From Oasisia sp. SBJ-2009 (lineage: Eukaryota > Annelida > Polychaeta > Sabellida > Siboglinidae), in the NCBI GenBank assembly GCA_964017155.1, contig OZ024867.1, positions 26,390,609-26,454,608 of the forward strand: a stretch of DNA of 64,000 bases, given 5' to 3'. The translations under genes and the position numbers were made by a program. The notes under the pieces were generated by a model. That model worked only from the letters and a program-made list of their open reading frames with translations, did no database searches and had not been told where the DNA came from. The stretch's first letter is position 1, and the number at the start of each line of letters is the position of its first letter. Positions 1 to 10,269 of the stretch are shown here, in pieces.

Positions 1-1
1 A

Positions 2-383
2 GCTGCGTTCTTACTAGATCGCGAACAGAGAGTGAAAATCGGCGACGCTGTGTCAAAACCAGGGTATCCCAAAGGGCCCGGTGTTCCCCACGGGACTTTG
101 TCAGGGCCAAAACACTTTTTAGTCCATATCAATGATTTGCAAACGCCTTTGACCTATTTATAAATATGTTGACGACAGCACTATATTTGAAATATGCTAC
201 CAAGACATGGTATCAGTTATCCAGGATTCTGCTGACCTTGTTGAGCAATGGTCTTGTAATAATGACATGCGTATCAATACGACTAAGACTGGTAAGAGAT
301 GGTTATATGTTTCAGAAGAGACAGAACATTTGTGGATTCTCTGCCATAATGGGAAAGGACAAACTACTGCAAAGTATACATAA
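2..383 (+). pseudogene. Non-LTR retrotransposon reverse transcriptase fragment, frameshifted
   Basis: This is a piece of the palm region of a LINE reverse transcriptase, which copies element RNA into DNA at the insertion site. The first segment (frame starting at base 2) reads FLLDREQRVKIGD, then GPGVPHGTLSGPKHF and INDL, matching the conserved block before the catalytic centre. The catalytic motif YVDDSTIFE follows at 165-191 but in another frame, so a one-base shift lies near 158-161. Downstream, SADLVEQW and MRINTTKT fit the usual sequence after the YxDD box. The frame closes at TAA 381-383. No endonuclease or 3' end is visible, and the left side is cut by the window edge. It is a dead fragment. 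The clade is not certain, though the pattern resembles LINEs common in marine invertebrates. Confidence 0.85.
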
Positions 384-787
384 TTGTAAAGCTAAGAAAC
401 TTGATATATTGTTTTTTTCATGTTGTATATAATTTATATTGCATGATATGAAAACCTTCAAATCATTAATTTCACATAGACATAAATTATAATCTTTTCA
501 GTTATTTAAAAAATAACAATTACTGATGTAATTAATGCATAATATATTAATTAAGTATTATGCAGACTTCTGCATAGGTGGCCATTCCATGTGCCGACTG
601 CCATAAGATTGGCCTACATGCCGTTTTATTTTTTTGATATGTAAACTAATAAGCTGCATGCATATTATTTAATAAACCAAACCTGGAGCCAGTTGGCATA
701 GACAAACTCTATTATTAAATTTATTTGTAACCTAGCTTATTGTAATTTATATGATGAAATAGTATATAACATTAAAAATTATTGCAG
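384..787. other. AT-rich intergenic stretch, no gene seen
   Basis: Strongly AT-rich sequence with short poly-A and poly-T runs. I see no coding signature on either strand. It ends with a splice acceptor-like tract (attgcag at 781-787) that opens exon 1 of the Myb/SANT-like pseudogene. Confidence 0.5.
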
Positions 788-1063
788 GCATCATGGTCCG
801 ATCTGGCAATTAGAGCGACAGCGAACTATGGGCACTGGTGGAGGGGGTATCGAAGTACCGGGCTGAGGTAGTCAAAAGATTTGTTTCACCCCTTGTCACT
901 GCCTCAGCCCAGTCTACCACATGGGCTGCTGTAAACAAAATGGTAAATGGTGTTGGTATGGCTGGACGACTGCAAACCAGATTGAGAAGAAGTCGTCGGA
1001 TCACAAAAGCCATATGCTGACAGCAATACAGAAATACAGAAACGAAATGCGTTTACAAGACAG
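788..1063 (+). pseudogene. Exon 1: Myb/SANT-like domain with stop and frameshift
   Basis: ATG at 793 opens a frame that meets TAG at 811-813 and then continues as SDSELWALVEGVSKYRAEVV, TTWAAVNKMVNGVG and MAGR. This is the first two helices of a Myb/SANT-like fold, including the W and VN..G landmarks. The third helix, TANQIEKKSSDHKSHMLTAI, lies in a different frame, so a one-base slip occurred around 965-970. The tryptophan usual in KKW.D is a serine here (TCG). The donor is gacag|gtaaaa at 1063/1064, leaving two bases of a codon. Confidence 0.65.
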
Positions 1064-1431
1064 GTAAAATAAAGTAAACAGACACAATTACCTTGTTTTA
1101 CTAGAGAAATGTGTGTGATTTTTATCATGACATGAAAAGTGTAATGTACTTGTCAATGGTAATTGTGGAAATATATTTGTAATGTCATAGTAATAATTAA
1201 TCCTTAAGTAGAAAGTAATGAGTGTGTATAATAATGATATGTACGTATGGACGTGTGTGGCATCCACATTCATATGCAGTTTTTTGGTAACGGTTAACAG
1301 TAATAAATGTTTCAATCTCATATGTCGTGATATCACAAATGAAAGCTAATACTGAGAAATTATTAATCTCAAATTATGTAATAACATGCAGTAGGTGTTA
1401 TTTGTTAAGTAATCATTAAAGTGACATTTAG
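1064..1431 (+). other. Intron 1 of the SANT-like pseudogene
   Basis: AT-rich sequence running from GTAAAA to ATTTAG. I see no other feature in it. Short open frames here on both strands have no recognisable content. Confidence 0.5.
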
Positions 1432-1548
1432 GAGGAGACCCCCACAACCACCTCTAACGAAAATGGCAGAGATGGTGGAGGAGATTGTTGGGATTGGTAA
1501 TAGTGTCATCAGTGACATTATTGGTGGTGTTGACACCAGCAGTGTACA
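1432..1548 (+). pseudogene. Exon 2: proline-rich linker and GGVDTSS segment
   Basis: Joining AG from exon 1 to G at 1432 completes an arginine codon and gives RRRPPQPPLTKMAEMVEEIV followed by ISDIIGGVDTSS. A proline run followed by an acidic helix and a GG-hydrophobic-DT motif is the expected continuation after a Myb/SANT-like domain in this family. The exon is free of stops in this phase. The donor is aca|gtaagt at 1548/1549. Confidence 0.6.
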
Positions 1549-1962
1549 GTAAGTCATAAGTCACGATATCAGTTATTAAACATTACACAACATATGCGTT
1601 TTACCTATGAAAGGCCGTTCTTGAATTTACTATTGATTATACAATTTTATTAAGCAATGTTGTTCGCTATCCTACGTAATTACAAAATAATGTGCTATTG
1701 GTAATGGTAGTTTTTAAATGTACTTGTATAATGTAATTAAAGTTTATAATCCTGCCTATAGATACAGTATTGCAAGTATTTATTTGTATTATTTGAACAT
1801 GTTTAATTACTTCTGCTGCTATAGTAGACACACAGTATTTTATTTCATGTACAGAAACACAGTCAGGTACATTATTATAAATGTACACTTAGTATACGTA
1901 TCAGTCTAAAATATATCACACGTAGTTATTACTAATACGTTTTGCCTGGTATGCAATTACAG
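1549..1962 (+). other. Intron 2 of the SANT-like pseudogene
   Basis: AT-rich sequence from GTAAGT to a pyrimidine-poor but usable acceptor (gcaattacag). No independent gene is seen. Short open frames on both strands are weak. Confidence 0.45.
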
Positions 1963-2238
1963 CACAGAACCACAACTGTCAACACCACCTGATGACACAT
2001 CACAGGACACAACCGTCAACACCACCTGATGACACGTCACATGACACAACCGTCAACACCACCTGATGACACGTCACAGGACACAACCGTCAACACCACC
2101 TGATGACACGTCACATGACACAACCGTCAACACCACCTGATGACACGTCACAGGACGCAACCGTCAACACCACCTGATGACACGTCACAGGACACAACCG
2201 TCAACACCACCTGATGACATGTCACAGGAAAACATAAG
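1963..2238 (+). pseudogene. Exon 3: STPPDDTSQ segment expanded by 37-bp repeats
   Basis: The phase from exon 2 is kept (CA|C codon) and reads TEPQLSTPPDDTSQDTTVNTT, then TGA inside the second 37-bp copy. If only one repeat copy is counted, the frame runs straight through to the donor cataag|gtaggt. So the ancestral exon was probably about 54 bp, and the expansion introduced the stop. Confidence 0.55.
1975..2233 (+). repeat. 37-bp tandem repeat, seven copies
   Basis: Copies begin at 1975, 2012, 2049, 2086, 2123, 2160 and 2197, a constant 37-bp step. The shared core is ccgtcaacaccacctgatga. Copies differ by single bases (cacatcac or cacgtcac, catgac or caggac). The first and last copies are the most diverged, as expected at array edges. 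Confidence 0.93.
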
Positions 2239-2480
2239 GTAGGTTAAGGACAAGGTCATGTTTCAATTAAATGTTCAAGAAATTAAAGCAACTACACACC
2301 TATGGTAGTTGTAAGGCATACATTTGAAAATGTCATTGTTATCCCAAAAGTACACATGCTATTAGTCCAAATAATTCACTTTGTGCTTTGGTAACACATC
2401 ATATTACATAGTTTATTATAAGTATACTCAATAATTAATTTGTTTAGTGAAATATTATAAATATTGTTTTCAATTGGCAG
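2239..2480 (+). other. Intron 3 of the SANT-like pseudogene
   Basis: Runs from GTAGGT to ttggcag at 2474-2480. AT-rich, with nothing else recognised. Confidence 0.45.
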
Positions 2481-2505
2481 CACATACCCGACACCGTCCA
2501 TGTCA

Positions 2506-5500
2506 ACACAAGGACAGTGCTGTAACACAAGGACAAGGACAGTGTTGTGACACAAGGACAAGGACAGTGTTGTGACACAAGGACAAGGACAGTGTTGTAA
2601 CACAAGGACAAGGACAGTGTTGTAACACAAGGACAAGGAAAAGGACAGTGTTGTAACACAAGCACAAGGACAGTGTTGTAACGCAAGGACAAGGACAGTG
2701 TTGTAACGCAAGGACAAGGACAGTGTTGTAACGCAAGGACAAGGACAGTGTTGTAACGCAAGGACAAGGACAGTGTTGTAATGCAAGGACAAGGACAGTG
2801 TTGTAACGCAAGGACAAGGACAGTGTTGTAACACAAGGACAAGGACAGTGTTGTAACACAAGGACAAGGACAGTGTTGTAACACAAGGACAAGGACAGTG
2901 TTGTAACACAAGGACAAGGACAGTGTTGTAACACAAGGACAGTGTTGTAACACAAGGACAAGGACAGTGTTGTAACACAAGGACAAGGACAGTGTTGTAA
3001 CACAAGGACAAGGACAGTGTTGTAACACAAGGACAAGGACAGTGTTGTAACACAAGGACAAGGACAGTGTTGTAACACAAGGACAAGGCCAGTGTTGTAA
3101 CACAAGGACAGTGTTGTAACACAAGGACAAGGACAGTGTTGTAACACAAGGACAAGGACAGTGTTGTAACACAAGGACAAGGACAGTGTTGTAACACAAG
3201 GACAAGGACAGTGTTGTAACACAAGGACAAGGACAGTGTTGTAACACAAGGACAAGGACAGTGTTGTAACACAAGGACAAGGACAGTGTTGTAACACAAG
3301 GACAAGGACAGTGTTGTAACACAAGGACAAGGACAGTGTTGTAACACAAGGACAAGGACAGTGTTGTAACACAAGGACAGTGTTGTAACACAAGGACAAG
3401 GACAGTGTTGTAACACAAGGACAAGGACAGTGTTGTAACACAAGGACAAGGACAGTGTTGTAACACAAGGACAAGGACAGTGTTGTAACACAAGGACAAG
3501 GCCAGTGTTGTAACACAAGGACAGTGTTGTAACACAAGGACAAGGACAGTGTTGTAACACAAGGACAAGGACAGTGTTGTAACACAAGGACAAGGACAGT
3601 GTTGTAACACAAGGACAAGGACAGTGTTGTAACACAAGGACAAGGAGTGTTGTAACACAAGGACAAGGACAGTGTTGTAACACAAGGACAAGGACAGTGT
3701 TGTAACACAAGGACAAGGAGTGTTGTAACACAAGGACAAGGACAGTGTTGTAACACAAGGACAAGGACAGTGTTGTAACACAAGGACAAGGACAGTGTTG
3801 TAACACAAGGACAAGGACAGTGTTGTAACACAAGGACAAGGACAGTGTTGTAACACAAGGACAAGGACAGTGTTGTAACACAAGGACAGTGTTGTAACAC
3901 AAGGACAAGGACAGTGTTGTAACACAAGGACAAGGACAGTGTTGTAACACAAGGACAAGGACAGTGTTGTAACACAAGGACAAGGAGTGTTGTAACACAA
4001 GGACAAGGACAGTGTTGTAACACAAGGACAGTGTTGTAACACAAGGACAAGGACAGTGTTGTAACACAAGGACAAGGACAGTGTTGTAACACAAGGACAA
4101 GGACAGTGTTGTAACACAAGGACAAGGACAGTGTTGTAACACAAGGACAAGGACAGTGTTGTAACACAAGGACAAGGACAGTGTTGTAACACAAGGACAA
4201 GGACAGTGTTGTAACACAAGGACAAGGACAGTGTTGTAACACAAGGACAAGGACAGTGTTGTAACAAAAGGACAGTGTTGTAACACAAGGACAAGGACAG
4301 TGTTGTAACACAAGGACAAGGACAGTGTTGTAACACAAGGACAAGGACAGTGTTGTAACACAAGGACAAGGACATTGTTGTAACACAAGGACAAGGACAG
4401 TGTTGTAACACAAGGACAAGGACATTGTTGTAACACAAGGACAAGGACAGTGTTGTAACACAAGGACAATGTTGTAACACAAGGACAAGGACAGTGTTGT
4501 AACACAAGGACAAGGACAGTGTTGTAACACAAGGACAAGGCCAGTGTTGTAACACAAGGACAAGGACAGTGTTGTAACACAAGGACAAGGACAGTGTTGT
4601 AACACAAGGACAAGGCCAGTGTTGTAACACAAGGACAAGGACAGTGTTGTAACACAAGGACAAGGACAGTGTTGTAACACAAGGACAAGGACAGTGTTGT
4701 AACACAAGGACAAGGACAGTGTTGTAACACAAGGACAAGGACAGTGTTGTAACACAAGGACAAGGAGTGTTGTAACACAAGGACAAGGACAGTGTTGTAA
4801 CACAAGGACAAGGACAGTGTTGTAACACAATGACAAGGACAGTGTTGTAACACAAGGACAAGGACAGTGTTGTAACACAAGGACAAGGCCAGTGTTGTAA
4901 CACAAGGACAGTGTTGTAACACAAGGACAAGGACAGTGTTGTAACACAAGGACAAGGACAGTGTTGTAACACAAGGACAAGGAGTGTTGTAACACAAAGA
5001 CAAGGACAGTGTTGTAACACAAGGACAAGGACAGTGTTGTAACACAAGGACAAGGACAGTGTTGTAACACAAGGACAAGGACAGTGTTGTAACACAAGGA
5101 CAAGGACAGTGTTGTAACACAAGGACAAGGACAGTGTTGTAACACAAGGACAATGTTGTAACACAAGGACAAGGACAGTGTTGTAACACAAGGACAAGGA
5201 GTGTTGTAACACAAAGACAAGGACAGTGTTGTAACACAAGGACAAGGACAGTGTTGTAACACAAGGACAAGGACAGTGTTGTAACACAAGGACAAGGACA
5301 GTGTTGTAACACAAGGACAAGGACAGTGTTGTAACACAAGGACAAGGACAGTGTTGTAACACAAGGACAGTGTTGTAACACAAGGACAAGGCCAGTGTTG
5401 TAACACAAGGACAAGGACAGTGTTGTAACACAAGGACAAGGACAGTGTTGTAACACAAGGACAAGGACAGTGTTGTAACACAAGGACAAGGACAGTGTTG

Positions 5501-7691
5501 TAACACAAGGACAAGGACAGTGTTGTAACACAAGGACAAGGAGTGTTGTAACACAAGGACAAGGACAGTGTTGTAACACAAGGACAAGGACAGTGTTGTA
5601 ACACAAGGACAAGGACAGTGTTGTAACACAAGGACAAGGACAGTGTTGTAACACAAGGACAAGGACAGTGTTGTAACACAAGGACAAGGACAGTGTTGTA
5701 ACACAAGGACAAGGACAGTGTTGTAGCACAAGGACAAGGACATTGTTGTAACACAAGGACAAGGACAGTGTTGTAACACAAGGACAAGGACATTGTTGTA
5801 ACACAAGGACAAGGACAGTGTTGTAACACAAGGACAATGTTGTAACACAAGGACAAGGACAGTGTTGTAACACAAGGACAAGGACAGTGTTGTAACACAA
5901 GGACAAGGACAGTGTTGTAACACAAGGACAAGGCCAGTGTTGTAACACAAGGACAAGGACAGTGTTGTAACACAAGGACAAGGACAGTGTTGTAACACAA
6001 GGACAAGGACAGTGTTGTAACACAAGGACAAGGACAGTGTTGTAACACAAGGACAAGGACAGTGTTGTAACACAAGGACAGGGTTGTAACACAAGGACAA
6101 GGCCAGTGTTGTAACACAAGGACAAGGACAGTGTTGTAACACAATGACAAGGACAGTGTTGTAACACAAGGACAAGGACAGTGTTGTAACACAAGGACAA
6201 GGACAGTGTTGTAACACAAGGACAAGGACATTGTTGTAACACAAGGACAAGGACATTGTTGTAACACAAGGACAAGGACAGTGTTGTAACACAAGGACAA
6301 GGACAGTGTTGTAACACAAGGACAGGGTTGTAACACAAGGACAAGGCCAGTGTTGTAACACAAGGACAAGGACAGTGTTGTAACACAAGGACAAGGACAT
6401 TGTTGTAACACAAGGACAAGGACAGTGTTGTAACACAAGGACAAGGACAGTGTTGTAACACAAGGACATTGTTGTAACACAAGGACAAGGACAGTGTTGT
6501 AACACAAGGACAATGTTGTAACACAAGGACAAGGACAGTGTTGTAACACAAGGACAAGGAGTGTTGTAACACAAGGACAAGGACAGTGTTGTAACACAAG
6601 GACAAGGACAGTGTTGTAACACAAGGACAAGGCCAGTGTTGTAACACAAGGACAAGGACAGTGTTGTAACACAAGGACAAGGCCAGTGTTGTAACACAAC
6701 GACAAGGACAGTGTTGTAACACAAGCACAAGGACAGTGTTGTAACACAAGGACAAGGACAGTGTTGTAACACAAGGACAAGGACAGTGTTGTAACACAAG
6801 GACAAGGACAGTGTTGTAACACAAGGACAAGGAGTGTTGTAACACAAGGACAAGGACAGTGTTGTAACACAAGGACAAGGACAGTGTTGTAACTCAAGCA
6901 CAAGGACAGTGTTGTAACACAAGGACAAGGACAGTGTTGTAACACAAGGACAAGGACAGTGTTGTAACACAAGGACAAGGACAGTGTTGTAACACAAGGA
7001 CAAGGACAGTGTTGTAACACAAGGACAAGGACAGTGTTGTAACACAAGGACAAGGACAGTGTTGTAACACAAGGACAAGGCCAGTGTTGTAACACAAGGA
7101 CAAGGACAGTGTTGTAACACAAGGACAAGGCCAGTGTTGTAACACAAGGACAAGGCCAGTGTTGTAACACAAGGACAAGGACAGTGTTGTAACACAAGGA
7201 CAAGGCCAGTGTTGTAACACAAGGACAAGGACAGTGTTGTAACACAAGGACAAGGACAGTGTTGTAACACAAGGACAGTGTTGTAACACAAGGACAAGGA
7301 CAGTGTTGTAACACAAGGACAAGGACAGTGTTGTAACACAAGGACAAGGACAGTGTTGTAACACAAGGACAAGGACAGTGTTGTAACACAAGGACAAGGA
7401 CAGTGTTGTAACACAAGGACAAGGCCAGTGTTGTAACACAAGGACAAGGACAGTGTTGTAACACAAGGACAAGGACAGTGTTGTAACACAAGGACAAGGA
7501 CAGTGTTGTAACACAAGCACAATGACAGTGTTGTAACACAAGGACAAGGACAGTGTTGTAACACAAGGACAAGGAGAGTGTTGTAAGACAAGGACAAGGA
7601 CAGTGTTGTAACACAAGGACAAGGACAGTGTTGTAACACAAGGACAAGGACAATGTTGTAACACAAGGACAAGGACAGTGTTGTAACACAA
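2506..7691. repeat. 25-bp minisatellite array inside exon 4, about 210 copies
   Basis: The 25-bp unit has the core ggacagtgttgtaacac preceded by aaggacaa. Shorter 19-bp units (one aaggac lost) and 22-bp units (cag reduced to g, as in ggagtg) are scattered through it. Single-base variants such as gacattgttg, ggccagtg, caatgacaa and caaagacaa recur. The first copies near 2530-2830 carry gtgac, aacgc and aatgc variants and are the most diverged. The plus strand has TAA in every unit. The minus strand has no stop in any frame, which explains open frames of 1500-1762 codons there. These are not evidence of a protein, since 25 is not a multiple of 3 and all three frames are open together. Confidence 0.96.
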
Positions 7692-7839
7692 TCACTTCCC
7701 CAGCAGCAGCAGTGGCCATAGGGAGTAAAAGGTACACTTCATGACTCAGCAATCTGAGTCCATGTTGGAAGAAGTTGTTAACCTTCTCCACGAACAGCGG
7801 GTATTACCAACCGTAACCGTAAATAGCGCAACTAGTTAA
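7692..7839 (+). pseudogene. Exon 4 tail: C-terminal helix of the SANT-like gene
   Basis: After the array, one frame reads TITSPAAAVAIGSKRYTS and stops at 7743. Another starts at ATG 7741 and reads MTQQSESMLEEVVNLLHEQR, then ends at TAA 7837-7839. An alanine-rich, KR-containing linker and a C-terminal amphipathic helix are usual at the end of Myb/SANT-like proteins. The two parts lie in different frames, so the tail is also disrupted, or it hides a small splice. Only partly certain. Confidence 0.45.
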
Positions 7840-7845
7840 ACTATA

Positions 7846-7959
7846 TTAAATGAATGTCACTGTCAGATTGTATGAATGTTTTGCTCACAAGATGGCACCA
7901 CCGTAGAATTGATTTCCCACTGATACATGGATGGTGATCATGGACCAAAATCCACCAGA
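7846..7959 (+). repeat. 114-bp direct repeat, copy 1
   Basis: Nearly identical to 9327-9440, differing only around 7930 (ggatggtgatc against ggagtatgatc). It begins ttaaatgaatgtcactg and ends caaaatccaccaga. It lies directly after the end of exon 4 of the SANT-like gene. The pair encloses 1.37 kb that includes the hAT relic, so it may be the terminal repeat of a decayed element or the result of local duplication. Confidence 0.9.
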
Positions 7960-8911
7960 TTTGTGTGCAATATCAATTTTTTGCCGGTCCAAATAATCCT
8001 AGTTGATGTATGCATATGCACACGCAAACCTTAGTTTGGGCAAAATTAATCTAAATTATTAGCATTCTCTACAAGAGAAGAGATCAAAAATTCCTACTGT
8101 GAACATGAGATTGAAAGAAAGCAGCGTAAAATTCAACCGTTGCTTTCGACGTTGAAAGGAATAGAACATGTTCTATCTTTTTCCAAAATTGCTGTCAACC
8201 AGCCTGTTTTTCAATTAACTGGACCAATCAAAATCACGCAATTCCAAGGATTAATAATCCATTACGGCAACGCTGAAGTTAAGTGATGAGCACACAGCAA
8301 CATTTATAGAATGTTTCCACGGTTTTAACTGTTTGTGGAACATTTCACTCGAGTCATATCACAAGAAAGAAGTAAAAAGAGCTGCTCTTTGATCCACTGC
8401 GCTTCGAATGGAAGCGAACCATGAGAAGGAAATGACAGGTGAGTTACAAATGTGACAGAGTCTGGTGAACTTACAGTTAACTCGCCTCAATTATTAGTGC
8501 CATTTTGAAATGGTTTTACCACCTTTTTAATGTGTGTATGTTTGTAAATAAAGTTCCGCAATTCTCGTGGTAATCAAAGTATTTTGAAACGCAAATTTAT
8601 TTCAGTAACTATTTGTATAGCTCCATGTTTATTTTCCCGATACAACGAAAGTGAGCAACAGGCGTATTAATTGGATGGAATTCATCATGTGATCACAACC
8701 TGCAAACATATGAAACCGCTACGCATATAAATGTGGCTCCAGCGAAGCCGTGTACAAAGCCAGAAGAATAAATAAGTATTGAAGTTTATACAGGGTGGGT
8801 TACCAATCTGACCTGGATCAGCTAATGCGTAAGAGGAGTGTCACATGCGTTTAGCTGTGTGTGAAACTCATATTTCAGTGTTGCCGCGGGTGGAAAACAT
8901 GACGCCTTTCG
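7960..8911. other. Non-coding stretch between direct repeat and hAT relic
   Basis: No recognisable protein. A short exon-like piece at 8408-8438 (MEANHEKEMT followed by g|gtgagt) has a start and a donor, and could be the first exon of the relic downstream, but nothing else supports it. The rest shows no repeats or RNA genes that I can see. Confidence 0.35.
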
Positions 8912-9188
8912 CCATGCTACAAGATCTCAGCACAGAGTCCAAATAAGCGAGCGACCCAGATAAACAATCGAATAACATCGTTTTTTGTTAATCCAAATGA
9001 CCAGGAGATAACAAAGTGTGTCATTGTCACCAAGACTTTGTTCGCCAACGTGGTCGCTGAACACAACCTTTCCTTTCAGCTCGCGGATCACTTCACGAAA
9101 GTCATGAAGAATATGTTCCTCGATAACATTCTCCTGTAGGTGTCAAAAGACTACAATGATCGTCAAGAGTGCTACCGCCCCGGAATGA
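8912..9188 (+). pseudogene. hAT-type transposase N-terminal fragment, frameshifted
   Basis: The first frame gives ITSFFVNPND, then TKCVIVTKTLFANVVAEHNL, SFQLADHFTKVMKNMF, and closes at TAG 9137-9139. A second frame from 9141 gives KTTMIVKSATAPE and ends at TGA 9186-9188. The series AEHNL..ADHF.K..K.MF followed by (R)TKTT.IVK..APE is the signature of a large group of hAT-like, BED-zinc-finger-associated proteins in invertebrates, just before the RNase H-like core. A one-base shift separates the two parts, and the catalytic core and C-terminal dimerisation region are absent. It is a dead remnant. Family membership rests on recalled motif patterns. Confidence 0.65.
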
Positions 9189-9326
9189 AGTCAGTGCATT
9201 GTCAAGCATTGCCAGACAAGTTACTTTTCCACCATAACCGTATTTATCCCAAGGTCTCAGTCGAAATACCGCACCAGTAATACAAGGTTTTTCATTGTAG
9301 AATTATCACTATAAGTAGTAAAACTA

Positions 9327-9440
9327 TTAAATGAATGTCACTGTCAGATTGTATGAATGTTTTGCTCACAAGATGGCACCACCGTAGAATTGATTTCCCA
9401 CTGATACATGGAGTATGATCATGGACCAAAATCCACCAGA
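9327..9440 (+). repeat. 114-bp direct repeat, copy 2
   Basis: Second copy of 7846-7959 in the same orientation. It ends one base before a (TA)n tract that borders the LINE insertion. Confidence 0.9.
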
Positions 9441-9441
9441 G

Positions 9442-9463
9442 TATATATATATATATATATATA
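9442..9463. repeat. (TA)n microsatellite, left of the LINE
   Basis: Eleven TA copies forming the left border of the truncated LINE. Confidence 0.95.
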
Positions 9464-10217
9464 ATAGGTTCGTCGTTAATTAATCATTTGATGTATGCTG
9501 ATGATTTAGTGCTCCTGGCACCTTCATCTATGGGTTTATCAATGTTATTATCTGTGTGTTCAGAGTATGGGATAGAACATGATATTAAATACAATAGTAC
9601 CAAAAGTAATGTTATGATATTTCCTTGTAAACAGTTCAAAGATATCCACATTCCAAACTTTTTGCTAAATGGCGAAACATTACCAAGGGTTAGTAAGTAT
9701 AAATATCTTGGGCATATTATCACAGAAGATCTATGCGACAATGATGACATATCTAGGCAATACAAGAGAATTTATGCTCAGGGTAATGCCTTGATCCGAA
9801 AGTTTTACATGTGTACAGAATCTGTAAAATATACTTTATTTAAATCCTACTGTACTTCATTGTATACATGCCAACTGTGGTTTTGCTATAGAGCAGAGTC
9901 AATGAGAAAACTGTGTGTAGCATACAATAATGTGTTTAGATTTTTATGCAATGAACCTCGAGATTGTAGTGCGAGTTATATGTTTGTGTCAAGAGGCTTA
10001 CCCACATGTAAAATGTTAATTAGAAAAAATGTGTATAGTTTTTTGACGTGTATAGCTAAATCGGGCAATGCAATACTACAGAGTATCATGAATAGTGATG
10101 CTCTGTATAATTCACCACTGTGTCGCCATTGGCGGAAAATGCTTTATGTATATAGTTATTAGTCATACTTTAGGTTTTTATATGGATGTAATGTTCCGGA
10201 ATAAAGTTATTGAATTG

Positions 10218-10224
<7 letters not shown>
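9464..10224 (+). mobile_element. 5'-truncated LINE: reverse transcriptase C-terminal part with 3' end
   Basis: An open frame enters from the TA tract and runs to TAG 10160-10162 with no break. It begins IGSSLINHLMYADDLVLLAP, where YADD is the catalytic metal-binding box (motif C) of reverse transcriptase. The conserved TKSNVMIF and KYKYLGHIIT blocks (palm end) follow, then a thumb region. A YADD start at 9491 with nothing upstream means the fingers and most of the palm are lost. A short 3' UTR carries AATAAA at 10200-10205 and a tail of ttgaattgaattgaa. About 225 residues are intact, so the insertion is fairly young, but it cannot be functional. It is from a different family than the fragments in the large array, which hold no reverse transcriptase domain. 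Confidence 0.9.

Positions 10225-10269
<45 letters not shown>
10225..10269. repeat. (TA)n microsatellite, right of the LINE
   Basis: About 22 TA copies with one C interruption at 10255, directly after the LINE 3' tail. Confidence 0.95.

Larger units (their letters stand above)
788..7839 (+). pseudogene. Myb/SANT-like DNA-binding protein pseudogene, four exons, swollen by two minisatellites
   Basis: Four segments bounded by AG and GT signals join in one consistent phase: exon 1 (788-1063), exon 2 (1432-1548), exon 3 (1963-2238) and exon 4 (2481-7839). Read together they give a Myb/SANT-like domain, a proline-rich segment with GGVDTSS, an STPPDDTSQ tail and a C-terminal helix rich in E and L. 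This layout is typical of the Myb/SANT-like (Myb_DNA-bind_5 type) proteins that are abundant in invertebrate genomes and often derive from Harbinger transposon partners. Lesions are a TAG at 811-813, a one-base frameshift near 965, TGA stops from the 37-bp repeats in exon 3, and a 5.2-kb 25-bp minisatellite in exon 4. The domain call is from recalled family patterns. The splice phase agreement is seen directly. The gene looks inactive as a protein source. Confidence 0.62.

Noticed and set aside
838..1128. Several overlapping short frames on both strands
   Set aside because: Only the plus-strand Myb/SANT reading has recognisable content and agrees with the splice phases. The others are shadows.
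2376..7791. Minus-strand open frames of 1500-1762 codons with LVLVLQHCPCPCVTT repeats
   Set aside because: All three minus frames are open at once because the 25-bp unit has no stop in any minus frame. No codon bias or domain, so not proteins.
8408..8438. First coding exon (MEANHEKEMT with a GTGAGT donor)
   Set aside because: Too short, with no matching acceptor and continuation that I could confirm. Only mentioned under the surrounding region.
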